A DNA stretch of 64,000 nucleotides from CAVUXJ01 sp963814975. Lineage in GTDB: Bacteria > Acidobacteriota > Vicinamibacteria > Vicinamibacterales > CAVVIG01. The notes beneath the pieces were generated by a model, which did not search any database, was not told the DNA's origin, and saw only the letters and a list, made by a program, of their open reading frames with translations. The position numbers and the translations under genes were made by a program. This document shows positions 18,452-27,013 of this stretch, piece by piece (the first letter of the stretch is position 1; each line of letters starts with the position of its first letter). Location of the stretch: assembly GCA_963814975.1 (NCBI GenBank), contig CAWFFB010000023.1, positions 12,653 to 76,652 on the forward strand. Direction: 5' to 3'.

Positions 18452-19606
18452 CTAGCCCTTCCAGCGGGCACGGCTCCCGCGCACGTCGACATGGACAAAC
18501 GGCGGATGCGCCGCCGTCGCAGGGTAGAACCCCAAGCCGCCTTCGAATTTCCTGAACGGCGGGCGCCTGATCATCTCGTCGATGAGATCGTAGAGATAGC
18601 GGGCATCCTGCAGATCGACCCGGCCGTCCCGCGTCAAGTCATCCATCACACCCTTGTCATGGCGATCGACGAAGATGTCGGCCGCACGGCCGAACTGATG
18701 CATGCTGTAGCGCACGTCGCGCAGGACGTCGTTGTAGTACGGCGTGCGGTACCCGCTCATCACGTGCAGGGTATCCGCGTCGAAGCCCCGCGTGTTGAGA
18801 TGTTCGAGGATGTTCTCGAGTTCGAGGATCAGCCGCTCCTCGAGGACGACGTACTTCGGAAAGCGCGCTACCGGTTCCTGCTTGCAGAGGAATTGCCGCA
18901 ATCGGAAATGAGGCGAGACACGAGTGTCCTGATTGTCCCTGGTCACTTCGACGAAGCCTTGAGGAGGCTGGTAGAGCGTATTGCCTTTCGACGGCGGATC
19001 CGGATACGTCCCGATCCGGTAACCATTCAGGTAGCCATCCTTGACGGCCACGGCCGGCACCATGACGAAGGCGCGGAGAGTGATCGTGTCCGTGCCGGAG
19101 GGTGCCTTGACTTCCAGCTTGAAAACGCCAGGTGTCGCCGGTGCGTCCCATTGCCACGATCGCAGGCTCCGGCGTACCAGCTGTCCCTCGTCGGTCTCGA
19201 TCGAGTACTCGCCCGATGGACTGCCGCCGATAACGCGTATCTGCAGTGCGGCCCTGGGCATGACGAAGACCGACGTTTCGCGGTAAGCCGACTCCTCGTC
19301 CTCGAATGCAATCGAGAACCCCGCCGTTTTCCTGGCGTCCGCCCCGGCGGTGGGGGCGCCGGGCTGCCATGCGACCAGGGCCGCGGCGAGCGCCAGGCCG
19401 ATCAGTCTTCGGAGTAACGGACTGTTCTCTGGGCGGATGCAGAGACCTGTGCACATAACGGCCGATGAGCACAGGAGACGACGCTGGCCCATCCCAGAAG
19501 TACTGCAAGGGGGGTGCCTCGCCAATGGCGGCAGCTCATCAAATGACCGCAGTCTCGGGGCGAGCTTGAAGGCCTGCACGTATTCTCGGTTGTCGCGCCT
19601 TGCCAT
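18452..19606 (-). CDS. Peptidase M15-family protein, exported (D-Ala-D-Ala carboxypeptidase-like)
   Basis: The C-terminal 150 residues carry the M15/VanY-like zinc-site pattern: MSGYRTPYYN, then SMHQFGRAADIFVD (His and Asp ligands), then HPPFVHVDVRG (last His). A beta-rich N-terminal region of about 180 residues precedes it. The first 50 residues of the longest frame look non-natural. ATG 19456 (MCTGLCIRPENS) before a hydrophobic segment (LIGLALAAALVAW) is the more likely start, so the real protein is probably about 334 residues. Expected to act on peptidoglycan stem peptides in the periplasm. Confidence 0.72.
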   Translation of the reverse strand: MARRDNREYVQAFKLAPRLRSFDELPPLARHPPCSTSGMGQRRLLCSSAVMCTGLCIRPENSPLLRRLIGLALAAALVAWQPGAPTAGADARKTAGFSIAFEDEESAYRETSVFVMPRAALQIRVIGGSPSGEYSIETDEGQLVRRSLRSWQWDAPATPGVFKLEVKAPSGTDTITLRAFVMVPAVAVKDGYLNGYRIGTYPDPPSKGNTLYQPPQGFVEVTRDNQDTRVSPHFRLRQFLCKQEPVARFPKYVVLEERLILELENILEHLNTRGFDADTLHVMSGYRTPYYNDVLRDVRYSMHQFGRAADIFVDRHDKGVMDDLTRDGRVDLQDARYLYDLIDEMIRRPPFRKFEGGLGFYPATAAHPPFVHVDVRGSRARWKG

Positions 19607-19652
19607 TCGGCGCCGCGCTCCCGCTGTCGCGACGCTCTCGCTGCACGAGTTG

Positions 19653-20516
19653 TCAACGACTCTCAGAGGACCGGGTGATGACCCCGGTCTCGGGTGTCAC
19701 GGCGTTCAGGACGTGGACGAATTCAACGATGGCGGCAATGACGCGCGGGCCGGCGAGGATCTCCTCATCATTGTGACCCGCGCCTTCGACGATCACGAGC
19801 CGTTTGGGCGAGGCTGCCGCATTGTACAGACGCTCGCTCTGGGCGGTCGGCACCACCTCGTCCTTGTCGGTCGCGATCACGAGCAGCGGGCGCTCGAGGC
19901 TGGCGATCCGCGCGAGCGAGGGAAACCGGTCGCGCAGCACGAGACTGACCGGAAGGAACGGGTAGTGAAGGCGGCCGACATCGACCAGCGAGGTAAAGGG
20001 CGAGCGTAGGATCAACGCGAAGGGTGGCCGCTCGACCGCCAGGCCGACCGCCACTCCACTCCCAAGCGACTCGCCGAAATAGATGATCCGGTCCCCGTCC
20101 AGCCCGGGACGGGAAGCGAGGTAGCGGACTGCCGCCCGGGCGTCGGAGGCGAGCCCCTTCTCAGACGGAGCGCCCGGATTGCCGCCGTATCCACGATAGT
20201 CGAACAGCAGCGCGGCGATGCCATGTCGGGCGAGCTCCGCAGCGAGCGGTGCACGCGAGGCGCGATTGCCGCCGTTGCCGTTGAAGACGACGACCGTCGC
20301 GCCGGTCGCGGGCTCGGATGCGGGCACGAACCAGCCGCCGAGCGTCAGCCCATCGTGCGTGTCGATGGCCACCGTGTCGGCCTGGGGCAGCCCCGCGTCA
20401 GCCGGCGTCCCGGGATCGCCCGAGGGGAAGTAGATGAGCCCACGTTGAATCGACCACAGAATGACGAGGCCCGCAACGACAGGAATCAGAACAAGTGCGA
20501 GGCGGGACACCCACAT
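19653..20516 (-). CDS. Alpha/beta hydrolase, membrane-anchored (BEM46/YfhR type)
   Basis: 287 residues with an N-terminal anchor (LALVLIPVVAGLVILW). FPSGDPGTPA and GGWFVPA precede the hydrolase core, as in BEM46/YfhR-like proteins. Oxyanion region VVFNGNGGNRA, nucleophile elbow YFGESLGSGVA (Ser), acid in ATDKDEVVP (Asp) and catalytic His in VEGAGHND are all present. Substrate unknown. It is 17 bases downstream of the slipin gene on the same strand and may belong to the nfeD-slipin transcript. Confidence 0.8.
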   Translation of the reverse strand: MWVSRLALVLIPVVAGLVILWSIQRGLIYFPSGDPGTPADAGLPQADTVAIDTHDGLTLGGWFVPASEPATGATVVVFNGNGGNRASRAPLAAELARHGIAALLFDYRGYGGNPGAPSEKGLASDARAAVRYLASRPGLDGDRIIYFGESLGSGVAVGLAVERPPFALILRSPFTSLVDVGRLHYPFLPVSLVLRDRFPSLARIASLERPLLVIATDKDEVVPTAQSERLYNAAASPKRLVIVEGAGHNDEEILAGPRVIAAIVEFVHVLNAVTPETGVITRSSESR

Positions 20517-20533
20517 GGCTGAGGGTCAGCCGC

Positions 20534-21304
20534 TCACATCTGCCGGTCGGTGCCAGCCGCCTGCTTGAGCAGATGGATGATCTCGATCGGCAGCGGAAAG
20601 ATAATCGTCGAGTTCTTCTCTGCGGCGATTTCCGTCAGCGTCTGCAGATACCGGAGCGTGATGGCCATCGGCTCGGTCGCGATCACCCCCGCGGCCTGCG
20701 AGAGCTTCGCGGACGCTTCCAGCTCGCCGGCGGCGTGGATGATCTTCGCGCGCTTCTCCCGTTCCGCTTCGGCCTGCCGCGCCATCGCGCGCTGCATGTC
20801 GGGCGGCAGATCGACGTGCTTCACCTCGACCGCCGACACCTTGATGCCCCATGGATCCGTGCGCTGATCCAGGATCTGCTGCAGGTGCTGGTTGAGACGT
20901 TCCCGCTGCGACAGCAGGTCGTCGAGCTCGACCTCGCCGAGCACGCTCCGCAGCGTGGTCTGGGCCAGCTGCGAGGTCGCGTAGATGTAGTTCTCGACCT
21001 CCACGATCGCCCGGCGCGGATCCATGACGCGGAAATAGAGCACCGCGTTCACCTTGACCGAGACGTTGTCTCGCGTGATGACGTCCTGCGCCGGGATATC
21101 GAGGACCACCGTCCGCAGGCTGACCCGCACGATGCGATCGATCGGTGCGAACACGAGGATGACGCCGGGCCCCTTGGGCTGGGACAGGAGCTTGCCGAGC
21201 CGGAAAATGACGCCGCGCTCGTATTCGGCCAGGATCTTGATCGAGCTGATCAGATAGGCGCCGATGATGACGAGCACGATCAGCACGGGAGGTATTTCAC
21301 TCAT
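20534..21304 (-). CDS. Slipin / stomatin-like SPFH protein
   Basis: Membrane scaffold protein, 256 residues: N-terminal hydrophobic hairpin (PPVLIVLVIIGAYLI), SPFH/Band 7 domain (EYERGVIFRLGK, PGVILVFAPIDRIVRVSLR, DVITRDNVSVKVNAVLYFRV), then an alanine/glutamate-rich coiled coil (ARQAEAEREKRAKIIHAAGE) and a C-terminal oligomerisation tail. Slipin and NfeD are a conserved operon pair in bacteria and archaea. Here the nfeD stop and slipin start are only seven bases apart. Known partner relation: NfeD cleaves the slipin C-terminal region in Pyrococcus. Confidence 0.92.
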   Translation of the reverse strand: MSEIPPVLIVLVIIGAYLISSIKILAEYERGVIFRLGKLLSQPKGPGVILVFAPIDRIVRVSLRTVVLDIPAQDVITRDNVSVKVNAVLYFRVMDPRRAIVEVENYIYATSQLAQTTLRSVLGEVELDDLLSQRERLNQHLQQILDQRTDPWGIKVSAVEVKHVDLPPDMQRAMARQAEAEREKRAKIIHAAGELEASAKLSQAAGVIATEPMAITLRYLQTLTEIAAEKNSTIIFPLPIEIIHLLKQAAGTDRQM

Positions 21305-21311
21305 CGCAACC

Positions 21312-22658
21312 TCATTCCTTGCGAACGGTCAGAATCAAGCCGTTGACGCCGGTCACGCGCACGCGCATCCCTTCTGCGATCGGCTCGGCCGCCGTGGCCT
21401 GCCAGTTTTCACCGTGAATGAACACCCGGCCAAGGCCTCCCGGTTCGATAGCCGTCAAGGCCCCGCCGGACTGGTCGATCATACCAATCCCGCCGGTCAC
21501 GGCCGGTTGACGCTGGACCGCGAGGCCGAGTCGCACCAGTGTGATGCCGATCGCCGAGAATCCGAGCACGACGGCCACAACCAGCCGCAGACTCACACGC
21601 AGCTCTGGCGAGGGCGAGTCGATGAGTATCATCGAGCCGAACACGAGGCTCACCAGACCGCCGCCGGTCAGCAACCCGTAGCTCGTCACCTTGATTTCGA
21701 GCGCGAGAAGCAGCAGGCCCAGCAGAATCAACAGCAGCCCGGCGAAGTTGACGGGGAGCAATTGCAGCGCGAAAAACGCGAGCAACAGCGAGACACCGCC
21801 CACCACGCCCGGCAGGATGGCGCCGGGGGACCACAGCTCGATCGTCAGTCCGAGCATCCCCAGACTGAGCAGGAGGTAGGCGATATTCGGATGGGCGATC
21901 GAGCTGAGAACGCGCTGGCGCAGGCTCATCTCGAGAGCCACCACGCGGGCGCCGCGCGTGTGGAGAACTGCGGTCCGGCCGTCGAAGCGGCGAATCGCGC
22001 GGCCGTCCAGCTTCGAGAGTAGATCCGGGACATCGGCGGCAATCAGATCTACCAGCGGCGGCGACGCGTTCAGGGCTTCCGTCTCGGTGAACGCGCGACT
22101 GTCGTTCACGGCCTCTTCCGCGAGCGGCACGTTGCGGTGGCGCCCGCCGGCGAGCGTGCGGACGTACGCAGCGACGTCCTCCGCCGCTTTCTTGGACATC
22201 ACTTCGTCCACCGGGGCGCCGTTGCCGGAGACCGGGTGCGCCGCGCCGACATGGGTGCCTGGGGCCATCGCGGCCACATCGGCCGCAATGGTGATGATGA
22301 ATCCCGCCGAGGCAGCCCGGGCGCCCGAGGGTCCGACGAAGACCACCACCGGAGTCGAGGCCGCCAGCATCCGCGACACGATGTCGCGCGTGGATTCCAG
22401 AAGCCCGCCCGGCGTCCGCACGGTGAAGACCACCATTTCCGCCTTGTCACGATCCGCCCGGGCCATCGTCTCGATCATGAATTCCGCGGAGACGGGGTGG
22501 ATGATGCTCTCGACCACGGCCGAGTACACAAGACCCGTGTCGGTCTGCGGTTCCACAGCCGCGGGTTGGGGTCGCGCCGTGACCACCGCGCACGCCACGA
22601 ACACGCCGCCGAGCCATCGGCCGAGGCGAACACGCATGGGCACTCTGCCGTGAATCAT
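21312..22658 (-). CDS. NfeD family membrane-bound serine protease
   Basis: 448 residues. Signal peptide, ClpP-class protease domain with the nucleophile in PSGARAASAGF near residue 110 and AAMAPGTHVGAAHPV, then four hydrophobic segments (about residues 235-340; for example YLLLSLGMLGLTIELW and LLLILLGLLLLALEI), and a C-terminal OB-fold NfeD domain ending VRVTGVNGLILTVRKE. A full-length NfeD1b type, made with the slipin downstream. The pair is thought to act in membrane quality control. Confidence 0.92.
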   Translation of the reverse strand: MIHGRVPMRVRLGRWLGGVFVACAVVTARPQPAAVEPQTDTGLVYSAVVESIIHPVSAEFMIETMARADRDKAEMVVFTVRTPGGLLESTRDIVSRMLAASTPVVVFVGPSGARAASAGFIITIAADVAAMAPGTHVGAAHPVSGNGAPVDEVMSKKAAEDVAAYVRTLAGGRHRNVPLAEEAVNDSRAFTETEALNASPPLVDLIAADVPDLLSKLDGRAIRRFDGRTAVLHTRGARVVALEMSLRQRVLSSIAHPNIAYLLLSLGMLGLTIELWSPGAILPGVVGGVSLLLAFFALQLLPVNFAGLLLILLGLLLLALEIKVTSYGLLTGGGLVSLVFGSMILIDSPSPELRVSLRLVVAVVLGFSAIGITLVRLGLAVQRQPAVTGGIGMIDQSGGALTAIEPGGLGRVFIHGENWQATAAEPIAEGMRVRVTGVNGLILTVRKE

Positions 22659-22673
22659 ACGTCCAGTCGACTC

Positions 22674-22748
22674 TGAAACCTGAAGGTCAGATGCCGAAAA
22701 CCTGAAGCCTGAAACCTGATCAGACTTCAGATTTCAGATTTCAGACTT
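22674..22748. repeat. Heptad repeat with inverted arm, upstream of nfeD
   Basis: CTGAAAC CTGAAGG ... CCTGAAG CCTGAAA CCTGAT reads directly into CAGACTTCAGATTTCAGATTTCAG, the inverse complement, so the element folds into an imperfect hairpin of about 20 bases per arm. It lies between two minus-strand genes and could terminate the aminotransferase transcript. Confidence 0.65.
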
Positions 22749-22759
22749 GCGTGTGTCAC

Positions 22760-24226
22760 CTAGCTTCCGTCGCGAATAACGCGGCAGGATTCGACGTCGA
22801 ACGCCACGTCGCCGATGGCCAGACGCGTTTGATCGCGAAGGTCGGCGGCGAACCGTAGGAAGCGCCACACATCGCTGAAATTGGTGACGAGGCCGAGCGA
22901 GACGCGAATCGCCCCGGCGCTCTTGCCGCCCCGGTGTTGAATCACCTGCAGAAAGCGGGGGAGCGTCATGTCGTCGCCCGCGTCGAGGCCCGCGAGCATG
23001 TCGCTCTCCGTCAGCCCCTCTGCCAGCTCGCCCGCGCCGGGGTTGCAGAAACAGCCCGTCCTGAGCGAGATGCGCTGCTCGTTGGCGAGCTTCTCGACAC
23101 GGCGATAGTCGAGCAGATGGCCGTCGGGATCGTAAAAGTTGAGCGTGATCGCCCCACCGCGCATCGTCGTGGTGGCCGGCCCGTAGATCCGGACCATGTG
23201 ACGGCCGTTGCTGTGCGCCAGCGCCAGGAGCTCTTGCAACAGCCACCCGGTCAGGCAGCGGACCCGCGTGTGGATGGTCTCGATGCCGATGCGCAACAGG
23301 TGCTGCAGGCCGATCCCCACGGCCGGAATAGCGAGGTAGTTGAGCGTCCCGTCCTCGAACCCGGCTTCGCGAGGGGCGAGGATGTGTCGGAGGCCTTGAA
23401 CCGTCGCGAAGTTCACCGTGCCGCCGGCGAACCAGGGGCGCGTCAGTTTCGGCAGCACTGCCTGTCGAACCAGGAGACAGCCGACGCCTGTGGGATAGCC
23501 GAACATCTTATAGAAGGAGATGCTGACGAACTCAGGCTGTACCTTCCCTAGATCGAGCCGGTTTGTCGGCACGAACGCCGCCCCGTCCAGCAGCACGTCC
23601 CAGCCTTCCTCGTGCGCCTCCCCGATCAGGTCCAGTGGGTGCACGACGCCGGAGAAATTCGACTGAGCGGGGAACGCCAGGAGGTTCGCCCTCGAGTCGT
23701 CCTTTCGAGCGAGAAGCGCGCTGAGGCGCGGTCGATCGATGCGCAGGTCGGGCAGCGTCAGCGGCGCGTACTGGACGTCCGCGCCGTTGGCGCGCGCGAA
23801 TTCCCGGATGCCGTTTACCGAGTTGTGATTGTCGAACGTCAGAAGGAACCGGCCGCCGGCCGCGAACGGATAGGATTCCCCAACCAGCTTGAGCGCGGCG
23901 GACGCATTGAGCGTGAACACGGCCGTGTACTCGGCGGGCGACGCGTTGAAATACGCCAGAACCGACCGGCGCACCTGCTCGACCAGATGTGTGGTCGTGG
24001 TGGAGCTCAGATTGCCTGAGTGGGGATTTCCCAGGATGTGGTCGTTCAGCAGTTCCAGGTGAAACCGGATCTGCGAGTCGGCATACAGCCCCCCGCCCGC
24101 GTAATCGAGATACACGTGCCGCTGCGCGTCAAGGCGGCCGTAGTCCGATTGACGCAGCGCATCGAGGACAGCCGTGCCGGCGTAGTCGGGATGCGCCTCG
24201 AGAAAACCGGCGTATGCGCGCTCCAC
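22760..24226 (-). CDS. Class V aminotransferase, molybdenum-cofactor-sulfurase-like
   Basis: PLP enzyme of 488 residues. YLDYAGGGLYADSQI near residue 40 and GNPHSGNLSS near 68 resemble the N-terminal desulfurase domain of Moco sulfurases. The Schiff-base lysine is in SISFYKMFGYPTG near residue 240. RTGCFCNPGAGE near residue 390 supplies cysteines in the position of the persulfide-forming loop. No C-terminal MOSC domain and no Fe-S scaffold gene nearby. It may sulfurate molybdenum enzymes or act as a cysteine desulfurase; a selenocysteine-lyase-like role cannot be excluded. Confidence 0.8.
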   Translation of the reverse strand: MERAYAGFLEAHPDYAGTAVLDALRQSDYGRLDAQRHVYLDYAGGGLYADSQIRFHLELLNDHILGNPHSGNLSSTTTTHLVEQVRRSVLAYFNASPAEYTAVFTLNASAALKLVGESYPFAAGGRFLLTFDNHNSVNGIREFARANGADVQYAPLTLPDLRIDRPRLSALLARKDDSRANLLAFPAQSNFSGVVHPLDLIGEAHEEGWDVLLDGAAFVPTNRLDLGKVQPEFVSISFYKMFGYPTGVGCLLVRQAVLPKLTRPWFAGGTVNFATVQGLRHILAPREAGFEDGTLNYLAIPAVGIGLQHLLRIGIETIHTRVRCLTGWLLQELLALAHSNGRHMVRIYGPATTTMRGGAITLNFYDPDGHLLDYRRVEKLANEQRISLRTGCFCNPGAGELAEGLTESDMLAGLDAGDDMTLPRFLQVIQHRGGKSAGAIRVSLGLVTNFSDVWRFLRFAADLRDQTRLAIGDVAFDVESCRVIRDGS

Positions 24227-24311
24227 AGAGTCATTCTAGTGGCTATATCGCTAACAGAACACCGGCCGCGCAAACCACGTCGAACAAACCCTCAGCACTT
24301 CCTGGATCTTC

Positions 24312-25046
24312 GTGTCCTTCGTGCCGGGAAGGGCCGGCGACGTGCTACGATCCACGCCGGTGAGCGGCTTTCCGATCAGGTTCCTCCTTTGGGGCGAGTG
24401 CACGCCGATTCGCTCCCTTCCAGTCTTCATCCTGGCGATGTTCGTGGTGTCATCGCCGGCGTCACCGCGGACGCAGGCCGCCGGCGATCTGGATGAGATC
24501 GCGCGGGTTCTCGTTTCTCGATATGCCACCAGGACAATCCTCCAGGATGCCGAACTCGACATGTCCCGGGTTCCGGCGCTGCGAGCCGATTGGCCGACAG
24601 ACCTGAAGCTGGCGTTTGCGCTGGATACCTCAAGCGAGAAGCAACTCGGGCTAGGGGTGGATTCGGTGCAGGCTCATCTGCCCATCTTGTCCGAGCGTGT
24701 CAAGAACGAGTTGTACGTGGAAAGCTGGTTGAGAAACCGCGCGGCGGAGATGAAGGACGCGAGCCTGCAGCGATCGGCCGAAACGCTCGAACTGCGGCTG
24801 AACGAGTCGGCGGTGGCCCGCGCGCGCAGCGCGATCCACGCACGCGCCCGCCTGCGGGCGTCGCTCGCCGATACCTTGACCGGCTTCGAGCAGGCCTTCC
24901 GTGTGGCCGTACGTAGCGTCCTGTCGAAGAATCCCACTCTCGCGTCGGCTCTCTCGGCCGTGCCGCCGGATTCCGCCGCGCTCCTCGATTCGAGGAACAG
25001 GCTGATGACGGCCCTCACCGATGCGGAGAAGCGTCTCAAGCCGTAG
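24312..25046 (+). CDS. Exported protein of unknown function
   Basis: No family recognised. A hydrophobic segment (LPVFILAMFVVSSPASP) at residues 35-52 of the longest frame looks like a signal peptide, so translation probably starts at a later GTG such as 24360. The mature part is alpha-helical and rich in Ala, Arg and Leu, with amphipathic helices (SAVARARSAIHARARLRA). It lies 15 bases upstream of a metallo-hydrolase and is probably the first gene of the 24.3-28.7 kb operon. Confidence 0.6.
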   Translation: MSFVPGRAGDVLRSTPVSGFPIRFLLWGECTPIRSLPVFILAMFVVSSPASPRTQAAGDLDEIARVLVSRYATRTILQDAELDMSRVPALRADWPTDLKLAFALDTSSEKQLGLGVDSVQAHLPILSERVKNELYVESWLRNRAAEMKDASLQRSAETLELRLNESAVARARSAIHARARLRASLADTLTGFEQAFRVAVRSVLSKNPTLASALSAVPPDSAALLDSRNRLMTALTDAEKRLKP

Positions 25047-25061
25047 GAAGCGGAGGCGAGC

Positions 25062-26057
25062 ATGAACGCGCATTTGATCGGTCTGCTGTCCGCAGCGGGT
25101 CTCGCTGCCGCGCTGTGCAGCGCGACCGTCGGCGGACAAACCGGCGCCGATAGCGTCGATGCACATGTCGCGGCGGCCACGGCCGCGGCCGGGAAGGAGC
25201 ACACCGCGCTGCTCACCCTCTGTGATGCGCCGACGCCGGCGCCGGCGGCGGCGTCCGCCTCGCAAGGGCCGCCCGAGCGCTCCCGGTGGTACGCCGAGCC
25301 GGTGAAGGTCTTCGACAATCTCTATTTCGTCGGACAGACGGAGTACTCGGCGTGGGCGGTAACCACGTCGGCAGGGATAATCCTCATCGATACCATCTTC
25401 GACTACTCGGTGGAAGACGAAGTAGTCGGCGGATTGAAGAAGCTGGGGCTCGATCCGGCGACGATCAAGTACGCGATCGTGAGCCATGGTCACTTCGATC
25501 ACTCGGGTGGGGCCAAGTACCTCCAGGATCGCTTCGGCACCCGGATCATCCTGTCGGCGGCGGACTGGGATCTGCTCGAGCGCGGCTCGCCGACGAGGCC
25601 AAAGCGTGACCTGGTGGCTGTCGACGGCCAGAAGCTCACCCTCGGCGACACGACGCTGACCCTCTACCTCACCCCGGGTCACACGCTCGGCACCATCTCC
25701 ACGCTCATCCCGGTGAAGGACGGCGGCACGCCGCACCTCGTCGCCGAGTGGGGCGGCACCGGATTCAACTGGATCCAGAACAGGGCGCGCTACATCACCC
25801 CCAGCACGCCGGACCGCTTCTGGTTCGAGACCTATAGCCGTTCCGCCGAGCGTTTCCGCGGCATCGTGGCGGAGGCTGGCGCCGATGCGCTCATCGCGAA
25901 CCATACGCGACTCGACGGTTCCAAGACGAAGCTTCCCGCGCTCGCGAAACGCAGGCGCGGCGATCCGCATCCCTACGTCATCGGCACTGACAGTGTGCAG
26001 CGGTATCTCACCGTTGCCGACGAATGCGCCAAGGCGGGCCTGCTTCGCCTCAAATGA
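25062..26057 (+). CDS. Exported MBL-fold metallo-hydrolase (class B3-like)
   Basis: 331 residues. Signal peptide (LLSAAGLAAALCSATVGGQ), then metallo-beta-lactamase fold: IILIDTIFDY, zinc site SHGHFDHSGGAKYL (HxHxDH near residue 145), third ligand in TPGHTLGT near residue 210 and the last histidine in IANHTRLDG near residue 285. GGAG lies upstream of the ATG. The fold and export are as in subclass B3 enzymes, but lactamase activity cannot be assumed; it could be an esterase or lactonase. ATGA at 26054-26057 places another possible start codon over its stop. Confidence 0.82.
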   Translation: MNAHLIGLLSAAGLAAALCSATVGGQTGADSVDAHVAAATAAAGKEHTALLTLCDAPTPAPAAASASQGPPERSRWYAEPVKVFDNLYFVGQTEYSAWAVTTSAGIILIDTIFDYSVEDEVVGGLKKLGLDPATIKYAIVSHGHFDHSGGAKYLQDRFGTRIILSAADWDLLERGSPTRPKRDLVAVDGQKLTLGDTTLTLYLTPGHTLGTISTLIPVKDGGTPHLVAEWGGTGFNWIQNRARYITPSTPDRFWFETYSRSAERFRGIVAEAGADALIANHTRLDGSKTKLPALAKRRRGDPHPYVIGTDSVQRYLTVADECAKAGLLRLK

Positions 26058-26290
26058 TTCGCCGATTGAAACGGCGGTGGGACTCCATCTCCGTTTACCT
26101 CTATGGCTTTGTCGCGAGCTTGCGGCCGCGGTCCGTCGATGCGATCGTCAAGCGCTACGGCGGCGGCTGGCATTGGGCTGGGGCACCAAGAAGTCTCAAG
26201 TCTGAAGTCTCAAATCTGAAGAGCTTCGTCGAGGACCCGCTGTCCGAGGAGCTCATCCGCGGGCGATCGGCAAAACGGATCGGAGGAAGG
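26058..26290 (+). other. Open leader between metallo-hydrolase and dehydrogenase subunit, containing heptad repeat
   Basis: This stretch is open in the frame of the next gene and starts with an ATG overlapping the previous stop (26054). It would encode about 79 residues beginning MIRRLKRRWDSISVYLYGF. At 26191-26222 it contains AAGTCTC/AAGTCTG heptads that read as SLKSEVSNLKS. The downstream gene has its own ribosome site and Tat signal. This may be a small coupled ORF, a repeat-carrying spacer, or neither. Confidence 0.35.
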
Positions 26291-27013
26291 ATGATGGAAA
26301 AGACGGACGGCGACAAACCGGGAATGTCGCGCCGGACCTTGCTGAAGCAGGTCGGACTGGCCGGCGCGGTCGCCGCGGTGCCGCTCGAGCTGTTCAGGTC
26401 GGCGCCGGTCGAGGCGGCACTCGCAGCGCCGACCGCGCAGACCTCCGCAGTCGCGGCCCTCGAAACGTTGACCGCGGCCGAGTCGAGCACACTCGAAGCG
26501 ATCGTCGCGCGTCTGATACCGACCGATGACAACGGACCCGGCGCCGCCGATGCCCGCGCGGGGCGCTATATCGACCGCGCCCTTGGGGGCGCCCTGGCGT
26601 CGTCGCGCGAGCTGTATCGCGCGGGCCTCGGGGCCGTGGACCGCTACGCCCGGACGTCACGAGGCGCGCCCTTCCATCAGCTCGCCCCGGATCAGCAGGA
26701 CGACGTGCTGCGCGACATCGAGAACGACGTCGCCACCGGCTTCGAGCCGGCCTCGTCGATCTTCTTCAATCTGGTCCGCGCGCATACCATCCAGGGCACG
26801 TTCGGCGATCCCTATTACGGGGGAAACGCGGGCTTCGCCGGCTGGGACTTGCTCGGCTATCCGGGCGTCCGTCTCGCGGTCACGCCGGACGAGCAGCGCT
26901 TGGACGCGCGCGTCACGCCCACGCACAGGTCCGCGTACGACCACACGATGTTCTCCACGACGAAGCCGGCTCGGGCGAGCCGGGAGGGAGGCAGCCTGCG
27001 TCATGGCGACTAA
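26291..27013 (+). CDS. Gluconate 2-dehydrogenase subunit 3-family protein, Tat-exported
   Basis: Small subunit that accompanies a GMC flavoprotein. Start at ATG 26291 (or 26294) is fixed by GGAGGAAGG immediately upstream and by the Tat signal MSRRTLLKQVGLAGAVAAVP that follows. The family signature (ETLTAAESSTLEAIVARLIPTD, then AGRYIDRAL, and FGDPYYGGNAGFAGWDLLGYPG near the C-terminus) is clear. It is thought to carry the folded flavin subunit across the membrane through Tat. Overlaps the GMC gene by 11 bases. Confidence 0.88.
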   Translation: MMEKTDGDKPGMSRRTLLKQVGLAGAVAAVPLELFRSAPVEAALAAPTAQTSAVAALETLTAAESSTLEAIVARLIPTDDNGPGAADARAGRYIDRALGGALASSRELYRAGLGAVDRYARTSRGAPFHQLAPDQQDDVLRDIENDVATGFEPASSIFFNLVRAHTIQGTFGDPYYGGNAGFAGWDLLGYPGVRLAVTPDEQRLDARVTPTHRSAYDHTMFSTTKPARASREGGSLRHGD

